DNA of 53,496 nt from an uncultured Caryophanales bacterium (GCA_946185585.1 CAMHJP010000003.1:1-53496); one strand, 5' to 3'. Counted from the first letter of the stretch, positions 35,289-43,817 are shown. The notes: generated by a model from the letters alone, not told the origin. Program-made: numbers and translations.

Positions 35289-36112
35289 TGAATATTCGAG
35301 ATTTAGTACATAAATATTCTAAGCAAAATTACAACAAAATTGATTCTCTCAATTTGACTGCTGAAGAAATAATCTTATCGAAGATTTGTCTTTCTCCTTT
35401 GTCTAATCATGTGACAATAAAGGGCGGGATAGTGATGTTTGCGCTAACAAAAGGACAAAGAAGCGTGACAAAAGATATTGACTTTGACTTTGTTTCGTTT
35501 CCTCTAAATGAAAACGCCATAAAATCATTTATTGATTCACTAAATAGAAATAGTGACGATTTTAAAATTTCAATAGGTGGTGTACTTGTTCCGCTAAAAC
35601 ACGATGATTATCACGGAATAAGAGTCCCATTATTAATTACTGATACTAATGGCGATAAACTATCAATTAAGATAGATGTCGGAGTTCATACAAACAAAGA
35701 GATTCATCAACATAAAATAGAGTTTTTAAAATTAGATTCTGGAAGATTGGTGGTTTTAAATGCAAACCCACCAGAACAGATTGTTGCTGAAAAGCTTGTT
35801 GCATTAGCGCGAATCGGTGAAAAAACAACAAGATACAAAGACATATACGATGTCTATTTTCTTCTTGTAAGTAAGATGGTTAATAATGAACTATTAAAAG
35901 AGATTATCAATATTCTTTTAGAAAATTGTCGATTAACCATATCGGAATTTAAGAATAACATCCATTGTGTCTTAGAAAACAAAAAGTTTGAGCATAATTT
36001 TAGAAGAGCAAAAAATCAATGGATTAAAGAAGATTATCAAACAATGAAAAAATATATTTTAAACTACATTGATACTCTTGATGATGTATGTACAGTTAAA
36101 GTACTCGAATGA
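35288..36112 (+). CDS. abiEii: AbiEii-family nucleotidyltransferase toxin
   Basis: 274 aa. Nucleotidyltransferase-fold protein: KGGIVMFALTKGQRSVTKDIDFDF (~47-70) contains the G-G and D-x-D catalytic motifs, IDVGVH near 140 the third acidic position, and PPEQIVAEKLVALARIGEKTTRYKDIYDVYFL (~160-195) is the conserved AbiEii/MenT segment that modifies tRNA or another target with nucleotides. It starts on the last base of abiEi (TAATG) and ends overlapping the following gene (ATGA), so all three are co-translated. All catalytic positions are intact, so it should be active. Confidence 0.88.
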   Translation: MNIRDLVHKYSKQNYNKIDSLNLTAEEIILSKICLSPLSNHVTIKGGIVMFALTKGQRSVTKDIDFDFVSFPLNENAIKSFIDSLNRNSDDFKISIGGVLVPLKHDDYHGIRVPLLITDTNGDKLSIKIDVGVHTNKEIHQHKIEFLKLDSGRLVVLNANPPEQIVAEKLVALARIGEKTTRYKDIYDVYFLLVSKMVNNELLKEIINILLENCRLTISEFKNNIHCVLENKKFEHNFRRAKNQWIKEDYQTMKKYILNYIDTLDDVCTVKVLE

Positions 36113-36375
36113 AAAAAGAAGCTCGGATTTGTATTAGGATCTCAAGCGACTTAAAAGATGCTTTTCGCGTATTCGCAATAAAAGAAGGATATTCAATGTC
36201 TGAAATTGTTGAAGCCATTATGAAATATGTTGTTGAGACAGATCCGGAAACACACGCTCAGTATTTGGCAATGCAATCAAACACGGACCGGACTTATGGT
36301 TTGCCCGATTATTCTTTAGAAGATTCGTTCAATTTAATAACCAAAATAATTAATGGGAAAAATAATAAAAAATAG
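36109..36375 (+). CDS. Ribbon-helix-helix-like third gene of the AbiE operon
   Basis: 88 aa. The first 45 residues (ARICIRISSDLKDAFRVFAIKEGYSMSEIVEAIMKYVV) have the beta-strand, helix, G-Y-S-x-S-E-turn, helix pattern of RHH (CopG/Arc-type) DNA-binding proteins; the tail is acidic and unrecognised. ATGA overlap with abiEii shows coupling. AbiE loci are usually two genes; this may be a second operator-binding protein or a modulator of the toxin. Confidence 0.65.
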   Translation: MKKEARICIRISSDLKDAFRVFAIKEGYSMSEIVEAIMKYVVETDPETHAQYLAMQSNTDRTYGLPDYSLEDSFNLITKIINGKNNKK

Positions 36376-36402
36376 TGAAAATATTTGTGTTTTGCATGGA
36401 AT

Positions 36403-36440
36403 AATAAAAAATGCGTCATTCATTTACGCAATTTTTTATT
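36403..36440. terminator. Bidirectional terminator between abiE operon and DUF1846 gene
   Basis: AATAAAAAATGCGT and ACGCAATTTTTTATT form a stem with GCGT/ACGC at the top; A-run on one side and T-run on the other give a T-tail in both directions. Confidence 0.8.
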
Positions 36441-36446
36441 CGATAG

Positions 36447-37931
36447 TTAACCCTTGAAATATAAACGTTTCTGATAATTAATTGGTTCTTCCGTAACATT
36501 AATCCCAAGAGCCTTTAATGTATTTCTATCTACTTCGGAAAGGATGGTGGTGGAATGAAGTTCCGATCCTTTTAGTTTCGGTATTTGTTTGAGCGCTAAA
36601 TCAGCAAGAGGATTGGTGTTTGCTTGAATTGATAAAGCAAGAAGAATTTCTTCGGCACGTAAGCGAACATGGTTTTTGTGGAAGTGGACAACTTTCAGTT
36701 CTTTCACTGGTTCAATAACGCTTGGTGAAAGAAGATAAATACTCTTATCAATCTTCGCTAAATGCTTTAAAGCATTTAATAGAAGTGCAGCTGATGCACC
36801 AAGAAGACTTGAACGGTGTCCGGTAATAATCTTTCCATTTGGTAGTTCAATGGCTTCGCTTGGTTCATGTTCTTTAGCTTCAATTTCTAGAGCTTTAGCG
36901 ACACACTTACGATCTTCTGGACGGACATCTGCTTTATTCATCAGCATTTCCATCTTCTCTAAAGCTTCTTCTGGAAGTTTACCTAAGAAGATTTTTGTAC
37001 GTGTATCGTAATATCTTCGAACAATTTCTCTTTTTGATGCAGAGATGACTTTTTCTTCATCTTTAATCGCATAACCGACCATGTTTACACCCATGTCAGT
37101 TGGTGAAAAATATGGGGATTCGCCATAGATTTTTTCAAAAATTGCCTTCAAAAGTGGGAAAACTTCCACATCACGATTGTAGTTAACTGAAGTCACTCCA
37201 TATTTTTCTAAATGGAATGGATCAATCATATTCACATCGTTTAAATCAACTGTCGCAGCTTCATAAGCTAAGTTAACTTGATGGTTTAAAGGAAGATTCC
37301 ACACTGGGAATGTTTCATATTTAGCATAACCAGCTCGAACACCATTTTTATTATCTAAATAAATTTGGGATAAACATGTCGCCATCTTTCCGCTTCCTGG
37401 TCCAGGTGCGGTCACAACAACTAATGGACGAGTTGTTTTAACATATTCATTTCGACCTAAGCCATCATCAGAAACAATTAAAGGAATGTTTCTTGGGTAT
37501 CCATTAATGTGATATGACTTATAAACATTCATTCCGTTGTTCTTGAGTTTTAACTCAAACTCTTTAATGTTTGGTGAATCTTGATAGAAGGAAATAACAA
37601 CGCTAGAAACAAATAATCCAACATCTTTATATGTATCAATTAGACGTAGAACTTCCTCTTGATATGTTGTTCCAATATCAGCGCGAACTTTATTCGTATT
37701 TATATCGTTCGCGTTAACAACAATTAACACTTCCGCTTTATCTTTAATACCTAATAACATCTGTAGTTTTGTATCTGGTTCAAATCCAGGTAAAACACGA
37801 GACGCATGAAAATCATCAAAGAGTTTTCCGCCAAATTCGAGATATAATTTGTCGCCAAATCTTTCAATTCTCTTCAGAATATTTTCTCTTTGAATTTTTA
37901 AATATAAGTTCTTGTCAAAAGGAGCTTTCAT
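36447..37931 (-). CDS. DUF1846 (UPF0371) family protein
   Basis: 494 aa from ATG 37931 (MKAPFDKNLYLKIQRENIL), the usual family N-terminus; the track adds 13 residues without support. The whole length matches the conserved Firmicute/actinobacterial DUF1846 family (GFEPDTKLQMLLGIKDKAEVLIVVNANDI; VTAPGPGSGKMATCLSQIYLD, a nucleotide-binding-like loop; SLLGASAALLLNALK). Structures exist for the family, but the biochemical role is not established. The promoter region has a palindrome. Monocistronic. Confidence 0.9.
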   Translation of the reverse strand: MKAPFDKNLYLKIQRENILKRIERFGDKLYLEFGGKLFDDFHASRVLPGFEPDTKLQMLLGIKDKAEVLIVVNANDINTNKVRADIGTTYQEEVLRLIDTYKDVGLFVSSVVISFYQDSPNIKEFELKLKNNGMNVYKSYHINGYPRNIPLIVSDDGLGRNEYVKTTRPLVVVTAPGPGSGKMATCLSQIYLDNKNGVRAGYAKYETFPVWNLPLNHQVNLAYEAATVDLNDVNMIDPFHLEKYGVTSVNYNRDVEVFPLLKAIFEKIYGESPYFSPTDMGVNMVGYAIKDEEKVISASKREIVRRYYDTRTKIFLGKLPEEALEKMEMLMNKADVRPEDRKCVAKALEIEAKEHEPSEAIELPNGKIITGHRSSLLGASAALLLNALKHLAKIDKSIYLLSPSVIEPVKELKVVHFHKNHVRLRAEEILLALSIQANTNPLADLALKQIPKLKGSELHSTTILSEVDRNTLKALGINVTEEPINYQKRLYFKG

Positions 37932-37952
37932 AATAATAAATTCCAAATTTAT

Positions 37953-37971
37953 ATTGATATGATATATCAAT
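37953..37971. promoter_or_regulatory. Palindrome upstream of DUF1846 gene
   Basis: ATTGATAT-GAT-ATATCAAT, perfect 8-bp arms, 22 bp before the chosen start codon. Operator-like; A/T-rich, so chance occurrence is not excluded. Confidence 0.4.
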
Positions 37972-38061
37972 TGAAGACAAAAATCATCAGTTTTTTATAA
38001 TCAATTTCTCAACTAATTTTACGAAAATTTTGTTGAAAACATGTATTTTAATACTAAAAAC

Positions 38062-38095
38062 TTGAAAAAAATACGTTTTTTGTTATAATAAAGCC
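38062..38095 (+). promoter_or_regulatory. Strong promoter of the DUF3990-HTH pair; leaderless start
   Basis: -35 TTGAAA (38062-38067), 16-bp spacer, -10 TATAAT (38084-38089). The ATG follows 6 nt after the -10, exactly at the expected transcription start, and no Shine-Dalgarno exists. Confidence 0.7.
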
Positions 38096-38752
38096 ATGAT
38101 TATATATCATGGCAGTAAGCAAATAATTAAAAAACCAGTTGTAAATGGCTCTGATGAACATAACGATTACGGAGCATCTTTCTATTTAACAACTGATTTA
38201 GAAAGCGCAAAAGTCTGGGCATGTAAACACAACACACTTGGTATTGTGAATGAATACGAAATTAGAAAAACAGAATATGAAAAATTAAAAATATTAAACC
38301 TAACTGATAAAGAAAAGTATTCACCTTTAAATTGGATTGCAATCATTGTTCATTTCCGTAAGTTATCAGGAAAATTTAGAAACGAATATCAGCTATATTT
38401 GGATTGGTTAGAAAAATATTACATTGATATCAGTGAATATGATGTCGTTATTGGATATCGAGCTGATGATGCTTATTTTGCTTTTCCACTTAGCTTTATT
38501 CAAAATCAACTTTCATACGATGACCTTGAGCGAATTTACCGTCTTGGAAATCTCGGTGTGCAACAAGCGTTTATGTCTGAACGAGCGATCAAACTATTAA
38601 AGTTCATTCGAACACGTGAATGCGACGACAGTTATATTGGAAAGTACTATGAAATAGTTCGGGTAGCCGCAAAGGAATTTGAAGATAGTATCAGTGTAGT
38701 AAAAGATCCATATAAGACCTATATCATTAATATGGTTAGAGGTGAAAAATGA
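38096..38752 (+). CDS. DUF3990 family protein (ADP-ribosyltransferase-like, toxin candidate)
   Basis: 218 aa. Starts IIYHGSKQIIKKP and continues HNDYGASFYLTTDLESAKVWACK, the conserved N-terminal blocks of DUF3990; RLGNLGVQQAFMSERAIKLLKFI near 160-185 matches its C-terminal block (the Q is in the family's active-site position). DUF3990 is related to the ART fold, and such genes are often paired with small regulators, suggesting a toxin that modifies a host-cell target with ADP-ribose. The partner starts 4 bp before this gene ends. mRNA is probably leaderless. Toxicity is inference. Confidence 0.78.
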   Translation: MIIYHGSKQIIKKPVVNGSDEHNDYGASFYLTTDLESAKVWACKHNTLGIVNEYEIRKTEYEKLKILNLTDKEKYSPLNWIAIIVHFRKLSGKFRNEYQLYLDWLEKYYIDISEYDVVIGYRADDAYFAFPLSFIQNQLSYDDLERIYRLGNLGVQQAFMSERAIKLLKFIRTRECDDSYIGKYYEIVRVAAKEFEDSISVVKDPYKTYIINMVRGEK

Positions 38753-39360
38753 AAGAAGAGCACTTATATAATTATATCGACATAGTTGAACGTGTTTTAG
38801 CCTACATTTATGTACGTAAAATATTTTTAAGATATGCCGAACACCAAATTTCATATTCACCGTTTTTTCAAGGTTTAGAAAAGGATGATGGTGTTAACAA
38901 CCTCTATCAGATTGGAGAAGAAATCGTTATAGACATGTTTCCGAAAATGTCACACGATTTTTCAGACATCGGCACATATGTTCAAAGTTTGTGGGCTGCT
39001 GAAGTGTTGCTTCGATTGCAGATTTATTCACATTTAACATTCGAAGCAATCTTTATCTACATGCCATTAGATTTAATATATCAATGTTTCTTTGTTTACC
39101 ATGAAATGGATTTTACTCACATGGAAAAGCGATTCGACGAAGAACGAGCAAAAACATCTGTATTAGGATTCTTGTTAAAACGAAGAAAAATTAAAATGTC
39201 TGAGTTGTCCAAAAAATTATCAATCTCGTATCAAACGCTTATCAGTTTAAAAAATCGTCGTCTCGATATTAAAAAGACTTCGTTTGATACGATTTATAAA
39301 CTGGCAACATACTTTAATGTTCGTCCAGAGACAATTGCTGAAATAGAAGTAGATAAATAA
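38749..39360 (+). CDS. HTH partner of the DUF3990 protein (antitoxin candidate)
   Basis: 203 aa, overlapping the DUF3990 gene by 4 bp (ATGA). The C-terminal 65 residues are an XRE-type helix-turn-helix (LKRRKIKMSELSKKLSISYQTLISLKNRRLDI). The N-terminal ~135 residues are helical, with long aromatic/hydrophobic segments (FEAIFIYMPLDLIYQCFFVYHEM); I do not recognise this domain, which would be the natural candidate for binding the partner. Order toxin-then-antitoxin is less common and fits autoregulation by the DNA-binding partner. Confidence 0.65.
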   Translation: MKEEHLYNYIDIVERVLAYIYVRKIFLRYAEHQISYSPFFQGLEKDDGVNNLYQIGEEIVIDMFPKMSHDFSDIGTYVQSLWAAEVLLRLQIYSHLTFEAIFIYMPLDLIYQCFFVYHEMDFTHMEKRFDEERAKTSVLGFLLKRRKIKMSELSKKLSISYQTLISLKNRRLDIKKTSFDTIYKLATYFNVRPETIAEIEVDK

Positions 39361-39392
39361 AAAATAGCAAGGATTTGCTAGCTATTTTTCTT
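39361..39392. terminator. Terminator between convergent genes
   Basis: TAGCAA-GGAT-TTGCTA with further AAATAGC/GCTATTT alternatives, then TTTTTC on the plus strand. Overlaps the stop of the uracil permease gene. Confidence 0.6.
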
Positions 39393-40770
39393 CATCTATG
39401 TTTTTTGTGTCGGGTTCTACTGGGACTTTTTTCTTTGGAGAAACGTGCGTTATCACATTAACCAAAATTCCAACAAGAAGTGAACAGGCGATGGTTGGTA
39501 ATTCAAATCCATAAAGGTAAATAATCATACCTCCAATACCTGTGACAAGAATTGAGGAAGCAATAAAGATATTTCTTTGATCGTTTAGGTTAACATCTTT
39601 AAGCATTCTAAGACCACTTGAGGCAATATAACCGTATAAGGCGATTGATAACCCTCCAACGATACAGTTTGGGATTGTCTCAAAGAATGTCATTAATGGG
39701 CCAAAGAAAGAAATAGCCATTCCTAAGCATGATGTTACGACGATTGTTATAATTGATGCGTTTTTAGAGAACGCAACACACGAAATTGATTCTCCATATG
39801 TTGTATTTGGACATCCGCCAAAGAAGGCACCAACCATTGAACCAACGCCATCACCAAGTAGTGTGCGGTGGAGTCCCGGATCTTCAAGAAGATCTTTTTG
39901 GATGATAAATGATAAGTTCTTATGGTCAGCAATGTGTTCAGCAAAAACGGCAAATGCTAATGGGACATAAAGTAAGGCGATTGTACCAAAATACTTCCAG
40001 AATGAGCCTGTCTCAGAAAAATCTCTGAAAGCTTGTCCAAGATGGAGGAACGAGAAATCTGGAACCCATCTGATATTTTCAAATGGGGAAAAATCGATAA
40101 TTTTAATTGCGTCTGCTCCAGTTGCGTTTCCGATCACTGTAAGAATTGCTGCAATAATATATCCAACAAAAACACCCACGATTAAAGGAATCAATTTCAT
40201 AAATCCTCTACTATGAGTGGCGATAATAACGATGACAAATAATGTAATTAAGCCTATTAAAATACACACTAGTGGTGAAGCAACAGGAACACCATCTTGA
40301 AGAACATTTCCTGAATAGATATTGTGGATGGCGTTTGGCGCTAGTGTTAAACCAATCAACATCACAATTGGTCCGATAATTACTGGAGGCATTACTTTAG
40401 ACACCCAGTTTGTTCCGGTCTTTTTAACAACAATCGATAAAATGACATAGACTAAACCAGCTAAAGTAGCACCTAAAATAACTCCGAAATAACCAATTGC
40501 TGCTGTTGCAGCACCAGCGAATGCGGAAAACATTGAACCAAGGTATGTAAAAGAAGATCCAAGGAAGACAGGAGATTTAAACTTTGTAATCGCTAAATAA
40601 ACTAAGGTTCCAATGCTTGCACCAAAAAGAGCAGCACTTTGGCTCAATCCATTTCCAATAATTAATGGAAGTGTGATTGTTCCAGCAATAATTGCTAATA
40701 ACTGTTGAAGTGCGAATACGATTAATCGTCCTACTGATGGGCGATCTTTGACCTGATACAACATTTGCAT
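39382..40770 (-). CDS. uraA: Uracil permease (NCS2 / nucleobase:cation symporter-2 family)
   Basis: 462 aa with about 14 hydrophobic segments. The NCS2 signature is present in FFGGCPNTTYGESISCVAFSKNAS (~residues 315-338), which in UraA carries the uracil- and proton-coupling residues; the N-terminal QQLLAIIAGTITLPLIIG is the usual family opening. Imports uracil (possibly xanthine) with protons. It has its own minus-strand promoter (-10 TATAAT at 40781-40786, 10 nt from the ATG), although the sirtuin gene is upstream on the same strand. No Shine-Dalgarno is visible. Confidence 0.88.
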   Translation of the reverse strand: MQMLYQVKDRPSVGRLIVFALQQLLAIIAGTITLPLIIGNGLSQSAALFGASIGTLVYLAITKFKSPVFLGSSFTYLGSMFSAFAGAATAAIGYFGVILGATLAGLVYVILSIVVKKTGTNWVSKVMPPVIIGPIVMLIGLTLAPNAIHNIYSGNVLQDGVPVASPLVCILIGLITLFVIVIIATHSRGFMKLIPLIVGVFVGYIIAAILTVIGNATGADAIKIIDFSPFENIRWVPDFSFLHLGQAFRDFSETGSFWKYFGTIALLYVPLAFAVFAEHIADHKNLSFIIQKDLLEDPGLHRTLLGDGVGSMVGAFFGGCPNTTYGESISCVAFSKNASIITIVVTSCLGMAISFFGPLMTFFETIPNCIVGGLSIALYGYIASSGLRMLKDVNLNDQRNIFIASSILVTGIGGMIIYLYGFELPTIACSLLVGILVNVITHVSPKKKVPVEPDTKNIDEEK

Positions 40771-40780
40771 AACGAAAAAG

Positions 40781-40808
40781 ATTATATCACTCGGTAGATA
40801 ATTATCTA
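40781..40808 (-). promoter_or_regulatory. uraA promoter with palindrome in the -35 region
   Basis: Minus-strand -10 TATAAT (40781-40786) with, 8 bp upstream, the perfect 14-bp palindrome TAGATAATTATCTA (40795-40808) occupying the -35 position. No PyrR-type attenuator was seen, so a DNA-binding regulator is an alternative way to control uracil uptake. Confidence 0.5.
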
Positions 40809-40811
40809 ATA

Positions 40812-41540
40812 CTAAATATGAAGTTGGGAGAAGACCTCTCCAACTGGTTCGTTAATTTCTAATGAGACTGAGTCAGCTAGATATAGTGGTTCTTTATTAA
40901 TCACAACGATATGTTTACCACGGAAATAGTTTACTAATCCTGCGGCAGGATAAACTCTTAATGAGGTGCCAGCAATGATTAGAAGGTCAGCATTTGAAAT
41001 AGCCTCGATTGATTGATGCAACACATCTTGGTCTAATCCTTCTTCATATAAGACAACATCTGGCTTGATTAATCCTCCACATTTTGGACAATATGGAGTG
41101 CCTTTTAATTTCATAATGTCATCCAGCGAATAATGCTCTCCACAACGTAAACAAGTGTTGCGGTGAATTGATCCGTGAAGCTCTAAAACATTCTTACTTC
41201 CAGCAAGTTGGTGAAGACCATCAATATTCTGCGTTATAACCGTCAATTCTCGGTTATTTTCGAGTTTTGCAAGGAATTTATGAGCGGCGTTTGGCTTCAC
41301 ACCTTTTGGGACCATGAACTCTTTGTAGAACTCATAAAAAGTATCTGTATGCGAGAAGAAATAAGTATGTGAAAGCATCTCTTCATAACTTGTTCCGTAC
41401 TTGCTATGGAGATGATACAAACCATCTTTACTACGGAAGTCTTTGATCCCACTTTCCGTAGATACTCCAGCGCCACCAAAGAAAACAATTCTTCTGGACG
41501 AATTAATCAACCGTTGTAAAGTTTGTATCTTATCGTTCAT
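40812..41540 (-). CDS. cobB: NAD-dependent protein deacylase (Sir2 family)
   Basis: 242 aa. Removes acyl groups from protein lysines using NAD+. GAGVSTESGIKDFRSKDGLY (~residues 20-39) binds NAD; TQNIDGLHQLAG and LELHGSI carry the Asn/Asp and catalytic His (His in LHGSI); zinc Cys pairs are CLRCG and CPKCG. AGTSLRVYPAAGL near 190 closes the NAD pocket. Class U/III-like bacterial sirtuin of normal length. Divergent from the DUF2779 gene. Confidence 0.93.
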   Translation of the reverse strand: MNDKIQTLQRLINSSRRIVFFGGAGVSTESGIKDFRSKDGLYHLHSKYGTSYEEMLSHTYFFSHTDTFYEFYKEFMVPKGVKPNAAHKFLAKLENNRELTVITQNIDGLHQLAGSKNVLELHGSIHRNTCLRCGEHYSLDDIMKLKGTPYCPKCGGLIKPDVVLYEEGLDQDVLHQSIEAISNADLLIIAGTSLRVYPAAGLVNYFRGKHIVVINKEPLYLADSVSLEINEPVGEVFSQLHI

Positions 41541-41592
41541 AAATTAATTATTAATCAAACTAGAAAAGAATGAAAATTGATTATTAAGAAGT

Positions 41593-41622
41593 GTGTTTAA
41601 TAATTATTAAACACTCTTTTTT
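41593..41622 (+). terminator. Terminator-like perfect palindrome between divergent genes
   Basis: GTGTTTAATAA-TTATTAAACAC is a 22-bp perfect palindrome followed by TCTTTTTT. It lies where no plus-strand gene ends, 48 bp before a gene start. Confidence 0.5.
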
Positions 41623-41661
41623 GTTGTTTTAAAGCTCCAGATTTCATGTAAAAATAGAGAC

Positions 41662-43743
41662 ATGATTACCAAAACCGTTATTAAAGATTATGTCTCCAAA
41701 AAATGTCCTTATTTAGTGAAAATGGAGCTAGAGGACAAAACCTTAGTCCAACTTTTAGAGAACTCAATTGATTCTCGAAAGAAGTATCAAGAACTCGCCG
41801 AGCAAGAAAAAGAAATCAGTGTTGAAGGAGGCGATGAAGACGAAGGTTTTAACTTGGTTGAGATTCTTCGCGACTATCCTCATTTAACTAAAATAATTAA
41901 GAAATACGAGAGAAATCTACCGAAAAACGCGGTTGAACAGTTAATTGAACAATATAATGACGATCAAATTGTTTCAAAGCTTTCTCGCACATATTTCGAA
42001 AATAAATATGGAAAAGAAAACTGTCGTCGTTGTGATGTTAATGAAGATGGAGAGGACTTCTATAATCAATCAGCAGTGGTTCATCTAACAAACAAATACC
42101 TCAATGATTCAAACGTAAAAGTAATCTTCGAAGGCCAGATTGAATTAAATGATCTTAGAGCACGTTTTGACGTATTAATTAAAAATGATGATGGTTCGTT
42201 TGATATTGTTGAAGTCAAAGGAACAAATGACGTCTTTAAACATCCAAAGAAAGCTCCAGAGATTGATACAGCGATTAAAGACAAATACCTTTATGACTTA
42301 TTATTCCAATATCACATCTATCTCAAAGTCCATCCAAATATCCGTAGTCTCTTTTACATGTTCACAAACCGTGAATATGAATTAAAAGAACATACATATC
42401 CAACAAGTAATAATGAGTTAAATGATCTGTTTATCTTGAAAGACTTTATTAACCTGAAAGATGGAACGATCTCATTAAGAGAATATTTCGATGGCGACTA
42501 TTATATTGATGAGTCTTTATCTGACGAAGAGAGAGAAGAAGTATCGATTGAAGGTATTATTGATAAGATCCATCAAATTGAGAAACAAACAAAAGTCGTT
42601 CCTCAAATGTCTTACTTCTGTCGAAAAGGTCCAGCATGCCCATTTATTTCGATGTGCTTTGGAGAAGAAGCAGAACAACCTAATTCTATCTTTAAACTAA
42701 CAAATTGGGGCTCATATGGAGGATATTTTGGAAGAACTTATCGAATCATTAATGATGGAATCTCCAAAATCTCCGATATTAATCCTGAGCTATACGAATT
42801 TAGTGAATTTAAAAGAAATGGCGAAAGAAGTAACGCCTACTCACAAATTCAATATCAAAAAGGCGCAATCAAAGAAAAATATCTTTTGGATATGAAGAAA
42901 ATCGAAGAAATTATTAAAAGAGATTATTTAAATGACCAAATTGATTATCTTTTGTTCTTTGATTTCGAATCTTTCCAATATCCAATTCCTTTAGTTGATC
43001 ATGTTGGTCCATGGAAACAAGTTGTTTCTCAATATTCGATGCATATCGTTAAAAAAGGTTACGATCTTGGTAAACATGATTTTGCTAAAGGTAGTGGTGG
43101 TTTATGTCAGCATTATGAGTTTATTGCTAATCCTGACGAAACGAAATATGAAAACCCATCGGTTGCTTTATATCAAACACTCAAGAGTCAGCTAGAAGAA
43201 TTTGGTATCGATCCATTTGTCAAGAACTATCGAGTCGTTGTTTTTAATCAAAACTTTGAAAAAACACGAATGAAAGAATTCAACGAAGATTTTGCTACTA
43301 TGGCAGACTTTGATTTGCTGCAATTTGTTCGTAATTTTAACGAAAATGTTGTTGATTTGCTGGATTTTTTCACTTCTGGAGGAATGTATTGTCGAGACTT
43401 TAATGGACGCGGATCTTTAAAAGTTGTTCAACCAACATTAGCTGATGATGAAGATGTTAAAGAGTTCTACAAAAAACGTTTGCCATTCGATCTAGGATAC
43501 TCACTTGATTACCACAAAGGCGACAAGTGCCTCGTTTATAATGGTGGGATTTGCTTAGACTTATATAAATCTTTATTAGTACGTAGTCATTTAGGTGAAG
43601 AAAACCCAAAATTAAAAACCAAAGATTTACTTGCTGAAGCTCTTGCTTATTGCAAGATCGATTCGTGGGGAACTGTAATTATTTATGACATCCTTAAGAA
43701 CGTGTATTTAGGCACTTTAAAATTGGATGCTAAAATAATTTAA
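41662..43743 (+). CDS. DUF2779 protein with Cas4/RecB-like nuclease domain
   Basis: 693 aa. Residues ~130-350 look like a PD-(D/E)XK nuclease: LRARFDVLIKNDDGSFDIVEVKGTND has the Asp...Glu-Val-Lys core, and Cys pairs CRRC (~118) and CRKGPACPFISMC (~318-330) flank it as the Fe-S ligands do in Cas4/AddB-type enzymes. The C-terminal half matches DUF2779 (LLFFDFESFQYPIPLVDHVGPW), an RNase H-like DEDD exonuclease-type fold with DFE as the first acidic motif. A DNA-processing nuclease of repair or defence is likely. No helicase or cas genes are adjacent. The start lacks a clear ribosome site. Confidence 0.8.
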   Translation: MITKTVIKDYVSKKCPYLVKMELEDKTLVQLLENSIDSRKKYQELAEQEKEISVEGGDEDEGFNLVEILRDYPHLTKIIKKYERNLPKNAVEQLIEQYNDDQIVSKLSRTYFENKYGKENCRRCDVNEDGEDFYNQSAVVHLTNKYLNDSNVKVIFEGQIELNDLRARFDVLIKNDDGSFDIVEVKGTNDVFKHPKKAPEIDTAIKDKYLYDLLFQYHIYLKVHPNIRSLFYMFTNREYELKEHTYPTSNNELNDLFILKDFINLKDGTISLREYFDGDYYIDESLSDEEREEVSIEGIIDKIHQIEKQTKVVPQMSYFCRKGPACPFISMCFGEEAEQPNSIFKLTNWGSYGGYFGRTYRIINDGISKISDINPELYEFSEFKRNGERSNAYSQIQYQKGAIKEKYLLDMKKIEEIIKRDYLNDQIDYLLFFDFESFQYPIPLVDHVGPWKQVVSQYSMHIVKKGYDLGKHDFAKGSGGLCQHYEFIANPDETKYENPSVALYQTLKSQLEEFGIDPFVKNYRVVVFNQNFEKTRMKEFNEDFATMADFDLLQFVRNFNENVVDLLDFFTSGGMYCRDFNGRGSLKVVQPTLADDEDVKEFYKKRLPFDLGYSLDYHKGDKCLVYNGGICLDLYKSLLVRSHLGEENPKLKTKDLLAEALAYCKIDSWGTVIIYDILKNVYLGTLKLDAKII

Positions 43744-43767
43744 AAAAAGTTAATCTTCATTAAAAAA

Positions 43768-43812
43768 CCAGCAATTCTTGGATAAACAATCAGAGAATGC
43801 TGGATTTTAATT
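43768..43812. terminator. Bidirectional terminator between convergent genes
   Basis: CCAGCAATTCT and AGAATGCTGG pair with one bulge; ATTTTAATTTT follows on the plus strand and GGTTTTTTAATG on the minus strand. Confidence 0.75.
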
Positions 43813-43817
43813 TTCGT

